Assembly: GCF_030867095.1 (NCBI RefSeq)
Contig: NC_081828.1
Location: 213,596,978-213,660,977, forward strand
Reading direction: 5' to 3'
DNA from: Alligator mississippiensis
Taxonomy: Eukaryota; Chordata; Crocodylia; Alligatoridae
Length of the DNA stretch: 64,000 nucleotides
The notes below the pieces were generated by a model. That model was not told the origin of the DNA. It was given only the letters and a program-made list of their open reading frames with translations, and did not search any database. Below, piece after piece: positions 11,050 to 25,290 of the stretch (position 1 is the first letter of the stretch; every line of letters begins with the position of its first letter). The position numbers and the translations under genes are program-made.

Positions 11050-12191
11050 TCACGCGTGGGGAGGCACACACTTTATTACGACAGATACCATTAGACAACC
11101 GACTGCCCCCGTGGAATGGATGCGAGTTAGAAAGGGAGGGCGTCTACCCATTCGTTACACTGGTGCCTTCCCTACCCGTGAAGGCACCAGGTTTTAATAT
11201 AAAAAAAAAAAAAAAAGAAAAGAAAATAATGGATTTTGGAGGAAGCACTTCACATCTCAAGGGCGACGGAGAAGCAAGGTCTAAGCCCTCTAGGAGCTGA
11301 TGTTAAAAGCCAAACTAAACACTCAAGGAGTCAAGCTGTGTGGTTTAATCCCCCCCCCAAAAATGCATTGCTCCAAAAGTACAGATGTAGGTTCCAGAAG
11401 AGACGTGTGCAGTGCTACATCACGTGCCCGGAGCATGGCTGTAAAAACTGTAGTCCTCCACCCCCAAAATATGCAATCCGCAGCCTATCCAAATAGGGTT
11501 TCTGTGGTTCGGTTTGTCAAGACTGAATAAATACTGTGTTTAAATAGAGGTGTCTGCTACAAAATGCTCACTTCTGACTTTAAATAAAAACTAAAAAAAA
11601 AAAAAAATACCCAAGATTAAATGACTTTAAAATATGCAAGAGAAGAGTGCCAGAATGACAGCTTCCAGAGACTGAAGTGCTTTTGCCTAAGAGACAGAAG
11701 GAGCAGACAGCAGGAGAAATAGTTTTCCATTTTGCTGTCCCCTTAGTGCCTTAGCCAGAAACTGCAGGTCACTCTGCATGCAAGCAGGTAACTCAGTCTC
11801 CAAGTTGATTCAAGCCTTGTCTTGCTGGACAAGAGACTCCAGAAGTTGCCAACTTAGTATGTGCAGGTGTGTGTTAGGGGGCAAGGGGAGCAGAGGAGGT
11901 GTGCATGGAGGAGGGAGATGGAAAGGGATTAAGCTCTACAATATCCACTAATAGCTGGTGCATGGTAACAAATGAATCCCAAAGAGCCAGATGGCGGTAA
12001 CACACCACCTGCCTGCACTGCGATTCAGACTGCAAGGCCGGTACCATGCACGAGCTATGCACAGTATTGTAGAACCACAACCCTCATTTGGCTCTGTTTT
12101 TCTTCACCTAAAAAGGAGGACACCTCAATGTGAGGCGTATCTCTGTAGTACGTAAGTCACCACCAGCGCACGGATACCAGGCATCTTCTTT
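11050..12191 (-). other. HIGD1A: HIGD1A 3' untranslated region
   Basis: Sequence from the HIGD1A stop to the best minus-strand poly(A) signal, about 1.1 kb and AT-moderate with several A/T runs. No coding sequence is seen. An alternative ATTAAA signal lies at about 11348-11343. The true 3' end needs transcript data. Confidence 0.6.
11072..11077 (-). terminator. HIGD1A poly(A) signal
   Basis: AATAAA on the minus strand, followed directly by GTGTGTG and a further GT-rich stretch, the usual downstream element. It lies about 0.4 kb before the CpG block assigned to CCDC13. Confidence 0.6.
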
Positions 12192-15673
<3,482 letters not shown>

Positions 15674-15678
15674 GGTGA

Positions 15679-17059
15679 CTGAGGAGAGGAAGAACAATCT
15701 TTGCATGAGAAGCCGGCATTTCCCCAATATTTTTGTTAGTTCGTTTGAAAGAATCTCTAAAATATAACCTTGAACCATCCAGTAGGTATCTAAAGCATGT
15801 TACTCTTCACTATATTTCAACTACAAGCCAAATATTAGAGCTGGAAAACCCAAACTTGACCTGATGAGCCAGTGTGGACTGACTGATACACCAGGTACTT
15901 CACTACGTGGACACACTCCCACGCTAATTGAGTTAAGTCTACAAGCACAAGACTAAGACCTTAAGGAGAACACTTGCATAGACATATTGCCTATTAAGTG
16001 AGATAACACAGAAAGTAGTTAGCTAATGATCTCTAGACATCTTGATGTAGAAATGATACCTACTCCCAGCACTTCTATGGTCACCACAGTTGGAATTGGA
16101 TGCTTCACACCAATGAAAACTTAGGTCAGAAATGGGAGGGGGAAAAAGACTGTGAGACATGCACATGCGTGTGCATGTTCACATAGACAGGACAGCCACC
16201 CCCACTCCCCAGTACTTGTGTGCTGCTTTAGTCAGATTTGTTTCATGGGGCTGTGCTTGCCTGGGATATTAGAAGAAAAATATTCTTATGAAGGAGTTAG
16301 AGTGGAGGCGGGTAGAGGACAGATAAGCTACTACAACAGGCTGGCCACATCTCTGACAAGCAGCTAAAACTCTCTCTAGCATACTCTGCTTTTGGGATTT
16401 CTACTACATCGATTCAGACCCTTGCTGAGAGTCTCATTGAAGCAGAAGATCGCTCCTGGACTGAATACTCGTATTGAGCCCTCAGGGGGTTGGCTCGGAG
16501 GTCCCGTGGGACACATCTGCTTCTACAGATCAAATCCACTCTCACGACACCAGCGACCTTTGCTTGCTCTGTGCCATTTCATCTGCAAATTAGAAGAGCT
16601 CTGGATTTCGTCTGAACAACATCAGCTGCTCCGAAAGGGAAGAGCGTGGCTCACACGAGGGATTACCCAGACAGGCGAAACACGGCTCACCGGTTTCACT
16701 CCCACCTCGTTCACGGGAAGCTGAGCTCACCCCCCCCCTGCTCAAGACGGTTCAGCTCGGCAATTATCCCCGTCCTTTCGGTCAGCTGATCGGGGAGAGT
16801 CAGCAGGTCGGGCATGTCTAGTGGGGCCGGGGTGGCACAAAGCGGTACATACAGCCCGCGCTTCACGGAGCAGATCAGCGCTCTGGCGGCGTGACACTCG
16901 CTCTCCTGAACCAAGGCAGGCTACGGCGCAGGGTAGCAACGGTGTTTCCATACAGCGTTAAGCACTGGCCTACTTATCTCGCAATGCAAAAAAAACAAGA
17001 AAAGCCAGTTGATCCCATGTGTGATACAGGCCTACTGCCGTTTCCTGCGTGCAAAAACC
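15679..17059. other. HIGD1A intron 1
   Basis: No exon or recognisable repeat. GC content rises towards the CpG island. Confidence 0.45.
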
Positions 17060-17711
17060 AACCGAGACCCGAGTGCTAGCAGACCGCGTGGGTCATCCCT
17101 GGACCCAGAGGCCGATATTCAACATTTGCCCCAGACTGGGGCTGCAGATCGCCCCCCATCACGCACACGCACACACACGGGGAGAGGGGGGGACGGACAC
17201 AGCCGATCTGGCTGCAGACATTTGGGGAGCCAGGGGCTACCCGACATCGCTCCTATGGGCGGCAGGCTTGCGGCCCTGCACCCAGACGGACCCCCCGGGG
17301 CTCGGGCAGAGCCTGGGCAGCAGCAACAGGATGGGGACGGGGGACAAGCAGCCTCAGCCCCTTTACTGAGCAGGGAGGTGCCCACCGGATATCCTCCATG
17401 CCCATGACCTTGAAGGCACCCAGGGCGCTGCCAAGGTCACAGCTGGCTGGGGTCTACTGCACAGCCCCCAGCCACGTGTCCCCCCCGGGCTGGACCAGAG
17501 CCCCCTGCCCGCACTCACGGTTCAGACACGACCCAAGCAGCGCACACAGACGTGACCCAACACCGGCCGGCTTCTGCCCCGCTCGCTCCGCCCCCTCCTC
17601 TCTTATTGGCCGGAGGTGCGGGGCTGAGCCTCCGCACCGCCCACTCCGCACTACACCTCCCGGCGTGCCGCGCGGCCGCCTGCCGAACGCTGGGGGCGCA
17701 TCCGCTTCCAG

Positions 17712-17722
17712 CCAATCACGTG
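17712..17722. promoter_or_regulatory. CCAAT box abutting a CACGTG E-box / HRE core
   Basis: CCAATCACGTG: a CCAAT box fused to a palindromic E-box that also contains the HIF core ACGTG. HIGD1A was first known as a hypoxia-induced gene, so this is the best HIF candidate in the island. A second CACGTGG lies at 17908-17914. Confidence 0.5.
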
Positions 17723-17736
17723 CGAGGGGGTGAAAG

Positions 17737-17776
17737 GGAACGTTCCATCCGCTCCTGCGTGCGTACAGAACGTTCC
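17737..17776. promoter_or_regulatory. Two GAACGTTC palindromes, heat-shock-element-like
   Basis: GGAACGTTCC at 17737-17746 and AGAACGTTCC at 17767-17776 each hold a GAAnnTTC dyad, the core of an HSF site, spaced 30 bp apart. Each is only two pentamers long, below the usual three, so strong HSF binding is uncertain. Confidence 0.4.
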
Positions 17777-17789
17777 GTCCCCCGCAGCT

Positions 17790-17799
17790 CCTTATATGG
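17790..17799. promoter_or_regulatory. CArG box (SRF site)
   Basis: CCTTATATGG is an exact CC(A/T)6GG match. Position about 200-250 bp upstream of the inferred HIGD1A start suits a regulatory site. Confidence 0.5.
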
Positions 17800-17832
17800 T
17801 CATAGTGTGGGGGGGTGGGGTGGGTTCTTTTG

Positions 17833-17885
17833 TGACGTCGCGCGGTGCCTTTGCTGGGTAAGGGGTGGGAAGTGCTGAGTCAGCG
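17833..17885. promoter_or_regulatory. CRE-like site and MARE/antioxidant element
   Basis: TGACGTCG at 17833-17840 is one base off the CRE palindrome. TGCTGAGTCAGCG at 17873-17885 matches the T-MARE consensus TGCTGAGTCAGCA at 12 of 13 positions and would bind AP-1, small MAF or NRF2 complexes. Confidence 0.5.
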
Positions 17886-17930
17886 TGATGCGGCGCCGCC
17901 GGGCGGACACGTGGTTGCCGTGTTTGGGTT

Positions 17931-18671
17931 CAGCCCTGCCCGGGATCGTCCCTTGCAGAGCCCTGGTCTAAATTTCCGCTTCCACCAGAGCTAGAGGAAA
18001 GCAGCCCCTCTCCTGACTGCTGACTTGATTCGGATTCCCAAAGGGGCTAGACACAAAAGGGCGTCCCTAGCTATTCAGTCTGGGAGTGAAATCAGCCTCC
18101 CCGACCCTGCAACTGAGAGAGAAACTGGGGAAAACCCTGGTTATACCCTCTTGTGAAGGAAAATGGTGCACTGGGGGTGTTTGGGTGCCCTTTCTTTGAG
18201 TTCAAGTATGTAGTAGTATTAGTGAAAGTTTCAGAAATGAAGCTGTCCTCTCAAAAGTCATTTGTTTTTTTTAAATAATTGATTAAAAACATAAATGACA
18301 CAATTCAATTAATTTCAATTTTATTCAAATAATAAATGATGCGACTAAAAATAATCCTATAGCTAAGGGACAAAAAAAAACCCAAAACATTGGATGAAAC
18401 ACTGAATTAAGAAATAACAGTAACAAATACAAAACATTGTTCTCCAAATACTCCAGGACTCGGGAGGTGACACTGCGAGTCCTCGCTGCTGCACGCTCTG
18501 ATGCTGCTTGTGACACGGCTACACTTGAGCCACAGCTTTCTCGGCAGACAGGATGGCCTGTCGTCTCCCACGGTCGATTGCAAATACGATTCTCAGAAGT
18601 GGAACTGGATCATCTATGCGGTTTTCATCTGATGTCTCCTCTGTGACTGTCTCACTACTACTGCGTGGGTG
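17931..18671. other. Sequence upstream of the HIGD1A island
   Basis: Falls quickly to AT-rich sequence; the A/T-rich stretch at 18255-18430 has no gene. No divergent gene start is recognised. Confidence 0.4.
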
Positions 18672-18795
18672 GTTGTTTCATAGTTTCTAGGGTCCAAAGA
18701 GACCTGAACAGATGATCAAGTCCGATCCCCTGCCCCGGGCAGGAACCAGTGCTGGGATCATAACACCCAGCCAGATATCCATCCAAGGTTGTTAA
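18672..18795 (-). mobile_element. CR1 LINE 3' end fragment
   Basis: TTTCATAGTTTCTAGGGTC, a pairing with GACCTGAACAGATGATC, and CCCTGCCCCGGGCAGGA are the CR1 3' end in minus orientation. Confidence 0.75.
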
Positions 18796-19509
18796 CCCGT
18801 TACAAGTATTTTTTCAATACAGCTGCATCTGTTTTAATTGCAGACATTAACTCAGCTTTTCATTTCCTGCTGTATGTACATCCCTGACATCTTAAGTACT
18901 TGCAACATTTTGTTTCCTTCCAAGTTTTAGGAAATCACCAACAAAAACAGAGAACTCCTTAGTTGCAAGAAATGTGTTGCCCTGTGTTACATCATGTGAT
19001 TTATTTGGGATTTTTTTCCTTTAACACCCTCTTAACCATGGTGGCCCCTTGACCATGGGGCCATGGGCAGTCACCCACATTGCCCACCCATAAGGCCAGC
19101 CCTGCTCTGTTCACTCTCCCTTTCAGCATCTGTTTTGTGCCCCTGTGTGACACAGGAGACTGGGAAGGATGGAGCTATGATCTGACCCAGTCAATGGCAG
19201 TTGTTATGCTTTTATGCTATTTCTTATGGTGCTAGGTCTGACCCTGAGCAGAGGGGCAAGACCCTCTAGCCGTGAACCTCTGGGTTTTAGTCCCACAAGG
19301 ACACTGGCACAACCCAGTCAAAATCCTTAGTCTTGGCTGCAGCCAACACCCAATGCCCCTAAGAAAGGCAAAAACACCTTTCAAACCTCCAACACAGTAG
19401 CAGGAGGGCGGGGGGAATTCCTCCTTGCCTCAGGTGGCAACCAGCAAAGCCCAGAAGCCTGTGAAATACCTGTAGCATAGCACAGGCACAGCTACTCCTA
19501 GATCAGCCC

Positions 19510-19760
19510 TGACCAGGGGCTGCCCAACCTCCTCCCGAGCACCTCCAGTGATGGCGAGTCCACCACTTCCCTGGGTGTCTATTCCACAGCCTCGCTGCTC
19601 TAACAATGATGTTTCTCATATCAAATCTAAACCTGCTTTGCTGCAACTTTAAGTCATTCATCTGCATCCTGCTCCTCGCAGCTATGGTAAAAAGGGGATT
19701 CTCTCCTTCTTTATGGCAGCCCTTTAGATATTTGAAGACTACAATCATGTCCCTTGGCAG
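19510..19760 (-). mobile_element. Diverged CR1 LINE 3' region
   Basis: The minus strand encodes SRFRFDMRN, AARLWNRHPGKWW and VVFKYLKGCHKEGENP, matching the end of CR1 ORF2. No 3' tail is visible. Confidence 0.7.
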
Positions 19761-21841
19761 GTTGACATTGCTGGCATGTGATCCCTTTTATTAACCTGCC
19801 CCAGCACCAATAAAGCACTTCAGCCCTTGAGACTAGCAATTTATTCACAACAGTTGGCAACTGAGATGGCTTTTCGGTCTGGCTTGCTCTGGGGCAGGGG
19901 CTCAAAGTCCTGCCTGGTTTCCCCCTGCCATTGATGAGCCAGAACTGGTTACAACCCAGCCAAGGCAGCTTCGTGCCTGTCAAGTTCCTGTAGCCTGCAG
20001 TCTGAGGAGGGCTATTGGCTCCTTAAAACCATTTGGCAGTTGCTTCAGCTGTGCAAATGCTTCTGTCTTTTCATCTGCTTTCTCAGCCCAGCAAAACAGC
20101 ATCCACTCTAGAGTCCACGGGTACTGAGGGAATGAGGCAGTTCATCTCTTCCCCGCCTGGCGAGGCACAAGTGAGCGTCATGGCCTTTGTGCCCCTCCGA
20201 ATGGGACCGGGGTTCCAGCTAGAAGAGAAGGACATCACATGCACGGCCCAAATTGAAACCACAGTTCACAGTGATTTTAAACCCAGTTGGTCTACACCAG
20301 TGTGAAAGCGGATTAGAACCTGAATGTAGGCTTTGTGCAAGGTCATTCGAACCCGTGACACTTGACCCATATTCAGTCACCTTGTGGGTTTTCAAGCAGC
20401 CCAGGAAAAAGAAGGCAGGCTGCCCTAAGCATTTAAAAATGAAATATCCATTTTATAGTGAATGACAAAACTTTTCAGCCAATGACCAAACCCTATGGCC
20501 AGGGCAGTGAGATTGTATGCAGGAGCACTGAAAAGAAGGGGCTATTCACTCTCGAGTCTATTAGTCACAAGTGGTGTATTGTTAGTACATGACATTTTAC
20601 ATGTTTGCAAGTGGAGGCGTATAAGTGGGAGCACAAAACACGTATCTAACCTTAACGTAGCAACGAAAGGGATTGTAGGATGGTCCATACAATACCAAGG
20701 GGCTAGGCTCTGAAGAAGGATGTCCCTTCGAGCTTCTCCCATGTATGTGCGTTGTCTCCTGCGTGTGTTCCTGTCCTGTGTTTGGATGTTTATTATATTT
20801 GTCTGGGTTTGGTTACACTGAACTGTTGGGAGTGCAGCACGCGTCCTTATCAGTCGGACGCAGAAGGGAATTCCACGTAACAACACAGGCCTAGCGCTCT
20901 CGGGCCCAAAGTGTCCTTTCAACAAGCCGTTGCAATGTTTCCTTGTGAAACGCCTTGGTCCTGTGGTGCAGACAGACCCTGGAAACGGCAGAACATTGGA
21001 AGATGTCGCAGCTTCCGTTTTCTCCCCACAAAGCCTCCACGGCACCGTGTCGGCAGATGCGGCGGGGAGGTTTTTCCCCACCATCTCACCAATGTCTTTG
21101 GCCTGGTTGCACACAACTTCTGCTCCTTGCGGTTGAGAGAGCTCAGTCTACTTCCCATACAGCTCGCGGCCGAAGTCAAATCATTTGAGGCTTTGCCTTC
21201 CTTTCTTCTTTTGCTGAGAATCCACACTCGTGAGCTGAGCACTTGGCAGGCACCCAGAACAGCAGTCCTCTAGCAAACAGCGACAGCACCTTATCAGTCC
21301 TACTGATCCCGTTCACTGAAGCAAACAGTTTCGTAACTGGAGACCAGCTGCGTTCCAGTTAGGTGATGTTGCGTGCACCGATTTACGCGAGCTGAGCTGA
21401 AACCTCCTGTTCCTCTTGGTACAAGACGTCCACATTGCTGCTTTCCATGTCTCATCGACGGCACTCTTTCTGTTACACGGAGAAAGGCCCCGGAGTGACT
21501 CCAGTAGGAGCCAACGCCTGGTTCCGATAACAGCACGGGACATAAAAACCACAGGATCTGTCTCTTCCTTGCACTAAAGCCCTGAGATGCCCCTTTAGCA
21601 CTGTAAAATGGCCTTAAAAGCAAGAGAAGCAGCTCTCTGACTACCCACTGTGCAGCAAACTGCTTTCAATGGATAAAATGAATACAGGAGCTCCATTCCA
21701 CCTGTTTCCACCATGCAGTATACAGGGCACAGGCCTAGCGGCTTGCCACTGAACTGCCCGTCTCTGCTTCCCAAGGTCTGTAGGACGCTGAACACAAGTT
21801 ATAGCTCCACCTGCATTATAACGTGAGAGCAGGCTCAGGGC
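19761..21841. other. Intergenic stretch
   Basis: No host exon recognised. A 190-residue minus-strand open frame at 20542-21114 matches nothing I know. CTGAAGAAGGATGTCCCTTCG near 20711 faintly recalls the end of the TTTTATTAGACCAAC family. Confidence 0.4.
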
Positions 21842-22029
21842 TGCTGTAACATACTCCCTTCCCTTCCTCATTCCTGCTCCAAGTACAGGGCCAGGAGATA
21901 TGATAAGTGGGGCCAAGGTTTCCAAGTATGCCTGGAAAGGGGAAGCGACGGGGAGGAATTTGACTAAAAGAGTGAAAAATTCAAAACTGGACTGGTTTTG
22001 TTTGCTTATGCTGTATCGCACAGTGCACA
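21842..22029 (-). repeat. Left arm of a 188-bp near-perfect inverted repeat
   Basis: The reverse complement of this arm equals 22403-22590 over 188 bases without gaps. One mismatch was found (CTTGGAGCAGG against CTGGGAGCAGG). The arms are separated by 373 bp. Both arms have an open frame of about 62 residues in the same sense (CTVRYSISKQNQSSFEFFTL at its start); I do not recognise the protein and it may be chance. No flanking target duplication seen. Confidence 0.95.
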
Positions 22030-22402
22030 AACCCAATCAGTGGCTGGTAAAATGAAAGGAGAGGCCTCTTCACACAAGGTGGAGTGGGACTTGGCTGATA
22101 AAGGAGTGGAGAGATGATAAGGAAGCGAAGTCATGCAGTGCCTGGCTACTGTCCCAGTTCTTCAGGCCAAAAGAAGGCTAACCTGATTTCTGATTCCCAG
22201 TCATACATTTCTCACCCTAGGGAGCAGGAGGAAAGGGTTATGTCTATGCACGGCATCATATAGCCGGTCGGATGCATGATTTATCAGGACCTTCCTGGGC
22301 TGGGGGGGTCACTTCACCCTTCGGGACTACTGTTCTGCTCAGGAGCAATGCCGCTGGAGACTGAGAACAGCATCAGCCCACTGCTGATTGCTCAGATCAA
22401 AG

Positions 22403-22590
22403 TGTGCACTGTGCGATACAGCATAAGCAAACAAAACCAGTCCAGTTTTGAATTTTTCACTCTTTTAGTCAAATTCCTCCCCGTCGCTTCCCCTTTCCAG
22501 GCATACTTGGAAACCTTGGCCCCACTTATCATATCTCCTGGCCCTGTACTGGGAGCAGGAATGAGGAAGGGAAGGGAGTATGTTACAGCA
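22403..22590 (+). repeat. Right arm of a 188-bp near-perfect inverted repeat
   Basis: Partner of 21842-22029. Starts TGTGCACTGTGCGATACAGC and ends TATGTTACAGCA. The homology stops sharply at both ends. Confidence 0.95.
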
Positions 22591-24225
22591 TGAACCCTGT
22601 CCTAGAGGCCTCACCTTTAAGCCAACTCAAAGAATAAACAGCCCCGAGCGCAGCGCTCACGCAAACCTGTGACTCAGGGAAAAGGAGAGAGAACATGAAG
22701 TCACGCTGGATCCCTCAATATCTGTTTGGCAGGCAGACAAGAAGTGATATGCGCTGGGGCGAGAACATATAGATAGGTCTTGGGAAAGGGACTTAAAACT
22801 GCAGTTGCCTTGAGCACCGTTGCTCAGCTTTGTGATTCCTCAGCCCGTATCTCCCCACCCTCCGCTGCTGCCCTACAGCCCTCCTCAAGCCATCCTCACA
22901 GCTTATCCACCTCCCCTGCTCCATCCCTGCCCCTGTTCATGCCACCTTCCCCTTGGTCTTCCAGCTGCAGCCATACCCGGCCGAGCTCTGCACGCTCGAG
23001 CTCTGGACCCGGAGCAGTGTAGACGCGTTTGCCTAGCACAGCACCTAGGCTAATGACTTCTGGGACTGGGACAGAAGTTGCATAAACCGGGTTGAGCCAA
23101 AGCAGTTAAGTCTGATACTACATTTGACCAGGTTTATCTTAAACCAGTTTTTTGTGCACTGAACTTCTGTTCTGTTACAGGTTTAAACCAGGTTCTGATC
23201 ACTTAAACCAATTAATGTGTAAATCAGGGAACTTTTGGCCCTAGCCCTGAAGCTAATTACTTTACCCACAGGGCCACTTGAAGGTGACTTCTGCTTGGGA
23301 CGTAGCCTGCACGGGGCAGCGTGATGTGCCGACCCAATTCTGCCTGGCACCCCCGGCACGTTTGAGGGGAAAGAAGAACTTGGCCAACACTCGTCTTCTT
23401 GTATTCTCCTTTTCGGCCCATCACAGCATCTCTGTGGCCTGCTGCTTCAGACCCACCGCACCCCGTATCACATTTTGGTCACTGGACCTTATGAAGCAAT
23501 GAAATGATCCCATAGCAAGATTCATGTTCCTCATGAACAAAGGCCCATCCCCTGAGCTAGGTTTGGGGTGGATTACTTTTACAGTCGTGCTTTTAAACTT
23601 AAGACATTCAGGCAAGTGGCAAACATCATTGTAGATGGGCTTGTAGAAATCCTGGGGGCCAATGGGCCAGTCTCGCCACCAACTCTGTGGCTGCGCTCGC
23701 CTCATATGGACCTGTGGATCTCCCCATATCACGCATGGAAGTGCCGGCCAGATCAGGCTCAACGCATGAAGTTTGACTGAGGAGAAGCCATTTGTCTTGC
23801 AAATTAATCCAAATATCCAGTGTATTGCTTTTGGTCCCTGGACATCAAAGCCGATCAGAGTTGACTGGAAATGTTTCTGCAGCTGGAACTGCTTAACAAT
23901 CAAGCCAATTCCCTCAGAAATTGAAAATATGTTGATATGCATGGAGTTGGGGAGGAAATTGTTACTATTTTGAGCTGCTTACATATTGCTTTTTTGTTTG
24001 TTTGCTTGTTCTTTTTAAAAGGAACAAATTCAGCCCCCCTGGGGTTTTCTATCTATCTCATTAAGGTAGCTGGTTGATGTCAAATTTCAGATCTGGGCTG
24101 TATGGGAGAGATGAGGCTTGCAGTTTGTTACATTTTTTAAAATTATTATTTTATTTTTCAGCTGTACTGCTTGCTGGTGACAGGGGCTATTCTGTCAGCT
24201 CTTGAGACCCCCTGAATGACTGTAT
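22591..24225. other. Intergenic stretch
   Basis: Contains the MITE at 23065-23225. No host exon is recognised. Confidence 0.4.
23065..23225 (+). mobile_element. MITE, CTGGGACAGAAGTT family, copy 1
   Basis: Starts CTGGGACAGAAGTTGCATAAA and contains GTCTGATACTA, AGGTTTATCTTAAACCAGTT and GTGCACTGAACT. It is matched in reverse by 40388-40576. Many internal TTTAAACCAG/CTGGTTTAA palindromes. Its right end is more decayed than copy 2. Confidence 0.7.
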
Positions 24226-24745
24226 AGAGTCATAGAAAATGAGGGATGGAAGGGACCTCAGGAGGTCATATCTAGTCCAACCCCTGCTCCAAGCAGGACC
24301 AGCCCCGACTACATCATCCCAGCCAAGGCTTTGTCTATCCGGGTCCTAAAAACCTACAAGGATGGAGAGTGCACCACCTCTCTGGGTAACCTGTTCAAGT
24401 GCTTCATCACCCTCCTCATAAAAAAGTTTTTCCTAATATCCAACCTCAACTTCCCTTGCTGCAACTTAAGCCCATTGCTCCTCGTCCTGTCATCTGCCAT
24501 CAGTGAGACCAGCCCAGCTCCATCCTCTTTGCAGCCCCCCTGCAGGGAGGTGAAGGCTGCTATTAAATCCCACCTCGGTCTTCTCTTCTGCAGACTAAAT
24601 CAGCCCATTTCCCTCAATCTATCCTCATAAGTCATGTCCTCCAGCCCCCAAACTATTTTCATTGCCCACTGCTGGACTCTCTCCAACTTGTGCACATCCT
24701 TTCTATAACAGGGCCCCCAAAACTAGATGCAGTATAGGTCCCACA
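24226..24745 (-). mobile_element. CR1 LINE 3' region
   Basis: Starts with AGTCATAGAAAATGAGG and GGAAGGGACCTCAGGAGGTC, the standard CR1 3' end. The minus strand then reads through the ORF2 C-terminus (KLQQGKLRLDIRKNFF-like) to a 5' truncation near 24745. Confidence 0.85.
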
Positions 24746-25104
24746 AAAGCCATAGCAACATAATGATTCTTCTACTCTGCCTTCAGGGCCCACGTTTGAG
24801 GCTAGCAGAGCAGTTCAGTCTCTAAAATGACCCATACCCAAGCAGCATCCTGAGCTGTTGCTAAGCCAGCCAGCAGCAAATGCCCAAGAGAGGATGTGGG
24901 TTAAATCCTGCCTGTCTGCCAGCCTGGGGTGCCTCCAGGAATGCAAGACTGCATTTCAGTCTGGGGGTAGAAAGAGACATCACCCAACAACACACATCCT
25001 CTGCACCACAATGCGTCCTGGCACAACTGATCCCATTCAGTGGACATAGCATGTTGCTCATTGTCCTGCCTGTTTATGCTGGTGGACAACAGGCAATGTC
25101 TTCT

Positions 25105-25290
25105 TCTAGGGTTTGAGGGCCCTGGTCCTGTGCCCCCCCAGGGTTTCCCATGCAGAATCAGGCCCCTCAAACCGAGGGAGCACCTGCCTGCCTTTCCCCT
25201 CTTACAGAAATGTGCCCCTGGGTTGTCCAGGGTGCATCTTCATTAGCAGGGAAAGTCAGGATTTCCCTATTTACCAAGATGCATCCCCGA
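25105..25290 (+). repeat. Interspersed repeat shared with 61.8-62.2 kb
   Basis: GGGCCCTGGTCCTGTGC, CAGAATCAGGCCCCT and the AGCAGGGAAAGTCAGGA stretch recur in the same order at 61.80-62.08 kb. Family unknown. Confidence 0.45.

Larger units (their letters stand above)
17060..17930 (-). promoter_or_regulatory. HIGD1A: CpG island promoter of HIGD1A with candidate exon 1
   Basis: A strongly CpG-rich block 1.4 kb upstream of the HIGD1A start-codon exon. A minus-strand donor (CCGTGAGTGC, GT at 17518-17517) marks the likely end of a short non-coding exon 1 that starts between about 17530 and 17600. On the minus strand a CCAAT box (17610-17604) and GC-boxes near 17590 sit at normal distances. Further sites lie upstream: CCAAT plus CACGTG, HSE-like, CArG, CRE-like and MARE. 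The start site itself is inferred. Confidence 0.65.

Noticed and set aside
10593-11300. 235-residue plus-strand open frame over the CCDC13 promoter
   Set aside because: Proline/glycine/arginine-rich composition caused by GC-rich DNA; no homology recognised, no splice or family support.
20542-21114. 190-residue minus-strand open frame
   Set aside because: No recognisable domain and low-complexity joins. Could be chance in moderately GC-rich DNA.
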